Part shown: positions 60,363 through 64,000 of the stretch, in pieces | Layout of the letters: each line of letters starts with the position of its first letter | Numbering within the stretch: position 1 is the stretch's first letter | Source of the DNA: Streptomyces sp. MspMP-M5 | GTDB lineage: Bacteria; Actinomycetota; Actinomycetes; Streptomycetales; Streptomycetaceae | Length of the DNA: 64,000 bases | Direction of reading: 5' to 3' | Assembly: GCF_000373585.1 (NCBI RefSeq) | Contig: NZ_KB891888.1 | Span: 1-64,000, forward strand | Notes under the pieces: generated by a model | The model's input: only the letters and a program-made list of their open reading frames with translations | Told to the model about the DNA's origin: nothing | Database searches by the model: none | Position numbers and translations under genes: made by a program

Positions 60363-63300
60363 GTGAGGGGAAGATTCCGGCCGCGAGCCGGAAGACCACG
60401 CGGCGGCGGTCTCGCCGGGATAGCGCGCAAGACGGTGACCACGACCGTGGTCGTCGCACTGCTCGGCGGTATGACGAGCCAGGCAACGGCCGCGACCGCA
60501 GAGCACTTGCAGCGCGCCGAGAACAAGGCCGACTTCACCCAGGCGATGGCGAACCTGGACCGGCTGGCCTCCGCGCTGCCGAAGACGTCGGCCGCACCGG
60601 CCGCCGCGCCGCGCTCGGAGCTGGACCGGATCAGCGCGGAACGCGACCGCCAATACGTCGAGGACCTCGCGGAGTTCGGCGAGGAGGAGGAAGTCCGCGA
60701 GGCCGCGAAGAAGGCTCTGGAGAGCGACGACCCGAACGCGATCAAGGAGTTCCTGGAGCACGGCGAGGCCGACGCCCGCCAGCGCGCCAAGGACAAGAAG
60801 AACGGTACCGACGCCGAGAACCGCAAGAAGATCGAGGCGATGCGCGGCACCGGCGGGCCGACGTTCAACGCCGAGGTCGAACGCGTTCTGGGGCCGAAGG
60901 CGACCGCCAAGGACCGTGAGGACTTCCTGGCCTTCGGGGCGGAGATCGCCCGCCAGAAGGACCAGAAGGACGAGAAGAACGCCAAGGAGCGCGCGGCCGA
61001 ACTCCGCAAGCGCGTGGAACTGCTGGCCGGCGCCGGCGGTCCCGAGGTGAAGAAGGCCGCCCAGGCCGCGCTGGACGCGGGCACCGACAAGGCGATCGAG
61101 GAGTTCCTGGAAAAGGGCTACCAGATCGCGGCGAAGAAGGACGCCGACGACCGGGCGGCCCAGGAGAAGGCCCAGAAGGAGGCCCAGGAGGCCGCGGAGA
61201 AACTGCGTGAGCTGGCCGAGAAGGCCCGGCGCGCGGCGGAGGCCCGTACCAAGCTGATCGGCTTCCACGGCGATGCGGTCAAGGCCCTCAAGGACGCGTC
61301 GAATGCGATGACGTCGGCGGCCCAGGCATCGCGTGAGGCCGACCGGATGCTCTCGGCGGACCGCGCCGGCAAGCGACTGTCCTCCTACGACGACGTCAAG
61401 GCCGAGGTCGAACGCCAGGTCGGGTACGCCGCCGAGGCGGCCAGGCGGGCCAAGGTCGCGGCGGGCCAGGCCAAGGTCGAGGCCGACGTCCTGGTGGAGA
61501 CCGGGCTGACCTACGGCACGCAGTGGTCCGAGGTCGCCTCAGGCATCGCGGCCGCGTCGGACGCGGCGGCCAAGGCAGCCCGGACCGCGCAGCACGCCGT
61601 CGACGCCACCGCCGCCGACGCCGCGGCGCTGGACGGCAAGAACGCCGCCGAAGCACACGAGCAGCAGGCCAAGAAGTGGCGCGCCAACGCCGAGGAGCAC
61701 GCCAAGGCTGCGGCCCAGCTGGCCGCGGCCGCGGACAACCAGGCCAAGGTCGCTGCCGACGCCGCCGCTCGGGCCAAGCAGGCCCGCCTCGACGCCGAGA
61801 AGGCCGAGCGGGAAGCCTGGGAGCACGCCAAGAAGACCCGCGAAGCCCGCGTCGAGGCCCAGCGCCAGGCCAAGATCGCCGCCGAGCAGCGCGCGATCGC
61901 CGAACGCGAACGCAACCTGGCCGCCCAGGCACGGGCCCGCGCCGAACGCGAACGCGACGCCGCCGCGGCGGCACGGGCGCGTGCGGAGGCCGAGGCCCGT
62001 ACGGCGGCCGCGGCCCGCGCCGAGGCCCAGTCGGCCGCGGCCAGGGCTGCCTCGGCACGTGCCGGCGCCGCCGAGAAGGAAGGCATCGCCGCCAAGGCGG
62101 ACGAGAAGGCCCGCGGCGAGGAGACCAACGCCCGCAACGCCCGCAACGCGGCGTTCAAGGCCGAGCAGAACCACCAGGCCAAGGAAGCGCGCGCCAAGGC
62201 CACCGAGGCGATGGCCGCTTCGGGCCGCGGCACCGCGGCCGCGGGCGAGGCCAGTGCCGCGGCAGAGGCAGCGCGCGCGGACGCCAACGCCGCGGGCGTG
62301 GCGGCCGGTCAGGCCCGCAGCGCCGCCGACACGGCGAGCGGTGCCGCGGTACGTGCCCGTTCCGCGGCCACCGAGGCCGCGGGCGCAGCCGCCCGTGCTC
62401 GGGCCGCGGCAGCCGAGGCCGGCGCACACGCCGCGCGTGCCAACGTCGCCGCCAACAACGCCGAAGCCGCCGCCGCGCGTGCCAACGCCGCCGCGAACAA
62501 GGCCGAGGCCGAGTACCGGGCAACCCACGCCGCGGCGCTGAAGGCCAACACCAAGGCAGCCGAGGCCACCGCCCAGGAAGCCCGCGCCGGCATCGCCGCA
62601 CATGAGGCATCCCGCCTGGCCGAACAGGCCGCCGTCCACGCCAACCAGGCATTGCAGGCAGCCAACCGCACCAAGGAAGAAGCCGAAGGCGCGGTCCGCG
62701 AAGCGGCCATGGCCAGGCTCCAGTCCACCATCGCCGTCCAGGCATCCGGCGCCGCCCGGAACACCGCGGCCGGGATCGCCGATCCGGCCAACACCGCCAT
62801 CGAGCTGACGGCCCCCTTCTCCGGCAAGGACGTCGACGCCGACTTCGCCGCCGAGGTCGCCAAGGCCGCCCAGGAGACCGGCCAGGAGCAGGTAGCCGCC
62901 GCCGAGGCCAAGGCCGCCGAAGCGGTCAAGGCCGCCGAGGCCGCCGAGGCCGCCGCCAAGCGGGCCAACGCGCAGGTCGCCCCGGCCTTCAAGGCCGCCG
63001 CCGAAGCCGCACGCTCCTCGGCCAACGCCGCACGTTCCGCGGCCGCGGCGATGAAGTCCGCGGCCGAAGCCGCCGTCGACGGCGCCAAGGCACGGGCCGC
63101 CGCGGCATCCGCCAACAAGGCCGACGCACAGGCCAAGGGCGACGCCGGCCTCGCCCGCCAGGCCGCCAACCAGGCCGCCGCGGACGCGGCAGCCGCACGC
63201 AAGGCAGCCAACGAGGCCGAAGCCGAGGCCGCCCGGGCCCGCAAGGCCGCCGCCGAGGCGGACCAGCACGCCGCCGCGGCCAACAGCGCCGCGAACCAGG

Positions 63301-64000
63301 CCGAACACGAAGCCAGCGTCGCCCAGGGCGCGGCAGCCCAGGCAGAGAAGGACGCCGCCGACGCGGACAAGCTGGCCGACTCCGCCGACAACCACGCCAA
63401 GTCCGCAGAGGCAGCGGCCAAGAACGCCAACAAGTACGCCAAGGAAGCGGACGAGGCGGCAAAGAAGGCCGAGGAATACGAGCGGGAACAGGAACGGAAG
63501 CGCCGGGCGGAAGCCGCCAAGCTGGATGGCAAGAATGGCGGCGCTCAGCTGGATGGGGCGGAGAAGCAGGACCTTGAAGACGAGGGTATCTCGCCTGAGG
63601 AGTACGAGAAGGCCCGCAAGGCCGCAGAAAAGTCGATCAAGGACTTCCTGCTCGAAAATGGCGGCAAAGTCCTTGAAGAGCTCCTCGGTCTCGACGACAT
63701 CAAGAAGTGCTTCACCGAAGGAAATATCGAAAGCTGCTTCTGGACGCTGATCGGCGCTCTACCGTGGGGCAAAGCCCTCCAGGTAGTCAAGAAGCTTCCA
63801 GAAGTCTCCAAGGCTGTCTATCGCATTGCCACAGGCATCGGCAAATTCCTCGAAGAGTCCGCTGCGGCAAAGAAGGTGATCGGCAAGAGTCAGGAGTTCC
63901 TTGACAAGATCCGGAAGGGTGCTGGGGCCTGCGTATATAAGGCCAGTAGCTTCACGTCAAAAAAACCGGTTCTCACGACCGGCAACATACGCAAGCCAGT
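60363..64000 (+). CDS. Giant secreted ALF-repeat/coiled-coil protein, probable polymorphic toxin (partial)
   Basis: The frame is open from GTG 60363 to the window edge, at least 1212 codons. Residues 1-43 are a long signal peptide (basic start, VTTTVVVALLGGMTSQATA). ALF repeats occupy about 50-290 (AAKKALESDDPNAIKEFLEHG; AAQAALDAGTDKAIEEFLEKG). Residues about 290-1060 are an Ala/Glu/Lys/Arg coiled coil. A short globular region with two Cys (DDIKKCFTEGNIESCFWTLIGALPWGKA, about 1115-1145) follows. The last visible residues, ASSFTSKKPVLTTGNIRKPV, resemble the start of a HINT self-cleaving domain as in polymorphic toxins. The toxin tip and any immunity gene would lie beyond the window. The ribosome-binding site is a weak G-run. 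Confidence 0.85.
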   Translation, partial: MRGRFRPRAGRPRGGGLAGIARKTVTTTVVVALLGGMTSQATAATAEHLQRAENKADFTQAMANLDRLASALPKTSAAPAAAPRSELDRISAERDRQYVEDLAEFGEEEEVREAAKKALESDDPNAIKEFLEHGEADARQRAKDKKNGTDAENRKKIEAMRGTGGPTFNAEVERVLGPKATAKDREDFLAFGAEIARQKDQKDEKNAKERAAELRKRVELLAGAGGPEVKKAAQAALDAGTDKAIEEFLEKGYQIAAKKDADDRAAQEKAQKEAQEAAEKLRELAEKARRAAEARTKLIGFHGDAVKALKDASNAMTSAAQASREADRMLSADRAGKRLSSYDDVKAEVERQVGYAAEAARRAKVAAGQAKVEADVLVETGLTYGTQWSEVASGIAAASDAAAKAARTAQHAVDATAADAAALDGKNAAEAHEQQAKKWRANAEEHAKAAAQLAAAADNQAKVAADAAARAKQARLDAEKAEREAWEHAKKTREARVEAQRQAKIAAEQRAIAERERNLAAQARARAERERDAAAAARARAEAEARTAAAARAEAQSAAARAASARAGAAEKEGIAAKADEKARGEETNARNARNAAFKAEQNHQAKEARAKATEAMAASGRGTAAAGEASAAAEAARADANAAGVAAGQARSAADTASGAAVRARSAATEAAGAAARARAAAAEAGAHAARANVAANNAEAAAARANAAANKAEAEYRATHAAALKANTKAAEATAQEARAGIAAHEASRLAEQAAVHANQALQAANRTKEEAEGAVREAAMARLQSTIAVQASGAARNTAAGIADPANTAIELTAPFSGKDVDADFAAEVAKAAQETGQEQVAAAEAKAAEAVKAAEAAEAAAKRANAQVAPAFKAAAEAARSSANAARSAAAAMKSAAEAAVDGAKARAAAASANKADAQAKGDAGLARQAANQAAADAAAARKAANEAEAEAARARKAAAEADQHAAAANSAANQAEHEASVAQGAAAQAEKDAADADKLADSADNHAKSAEAAAKNANKYAKEADEAAKKAEEYEREQERKRRAEAAKLDGKNGGAQLDGAEKQDLEDEGISPEEYEKARKAAEKSIKDFLLENGGKVLEELLGLDDIKKCFTEGNIESCFWTLIGALPWGKALQVVKKLPEVSKAVYRIATGIGKFLEESAAAKKVIGKSQEFLDKIRKGAGACVYKASSFTSKKPVLTTGNIRKP

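Noticed and set aside
61539..63395. Gly/Leu-rich minus-strand frame (618 codons) under the giant coiled-coil gene
   Set aside because: Generated by reading Ala/Lys/Glu codon repeats backwards; no start signal or family.
61300..63500. Considered a DNA tandem-repeat array because of constant GCC/GCG codons
   Set aside because: There is no fixed repeat unit; the pattern reflects an Ala-rich coiled coil.

Overview
The window is about 64 kb of very high-GC DNA with the codon bias, leader peptides and gene families of a Streptomyces chromosome: a SARP/AfsR-type regulator, several TetR regulators, secreted ALF-repeat proteins, an LAXTG sortase substrate and an F420-dependent reductase. The organism call is an inference from gene content; no rRNA gene is present. 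I saw no tRNA gene, CRISPR array, replication origin or attachment site.

Region 1 (1-30 kb) looks like ordinary chromosome. It holds an EEP-type hydrolase, a TetR/DHA2-exporter pair with its own operator, panB, a two-gene DrrAB-like exporter, a 1139-residue SARP-NB-ARC regulator, a site-2-protease-like membrane protein and an F420/NADPH oxidoreductase. Next come a three-gene sugar ABC importer with a GntR regulator and a DapA-family lyase, linked by two copies of one palindrome, then map, a heme oxygenase, two PhzF-like proteins, a lipoprotein, a solo Prim-Pol domain protein, a TetR gene with three tandem operators, an Rsm22-type methyltransferase, a serine hydrolase, a Bcr/CflA-type MFS exporter and an SDR. 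A trypsin-like protease that has lost its start and signal peptide lies directly behind the second phzF.

Region 2 (31-54 kb) is an accessory cell-surface locus. It has three Stealth-family sugar-phosphate transferases, two of them fused behind a GT4 glycosyltransferase. Each fusion is translationally coupled to a paralogous accessory protein of about 331-334 residues. The locus also has two PIG-L deacetylases with C-terminal beta-propellers, one solo propeller, an acyltransferase-3, an LAXTG-anchored coiled-coil protein and an LCP ligase. The inferred product is a phosphodiester-linked surface glycan that is made, de-N-acetylated or O-acylated, and ligated to the wall. A 236-bp inverted repeat with about 5 mismatches links two of the Stealth genes. 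An IS5-family (IS427-like) element with a -1 slippery site is inserted right behind the LCP gene.

Region 3 (54-64 kb) is a co-oriented run of secreted proteins: a VCBS/FG-GAP protein, an ALF-repeat/AbfB protein, two tandem ricin-type lectins, a second ALF-repeat protein and a giant open-ended gene. The giant gene encodes a signal peptide, ALF repeats, about 770 residues of Ala/Glu-rich coiled coil and, at the window edge, what looks like the start of a HINT domain. This is the architecture of a polymorphic toxin whose toxin tip lies beyond the window.
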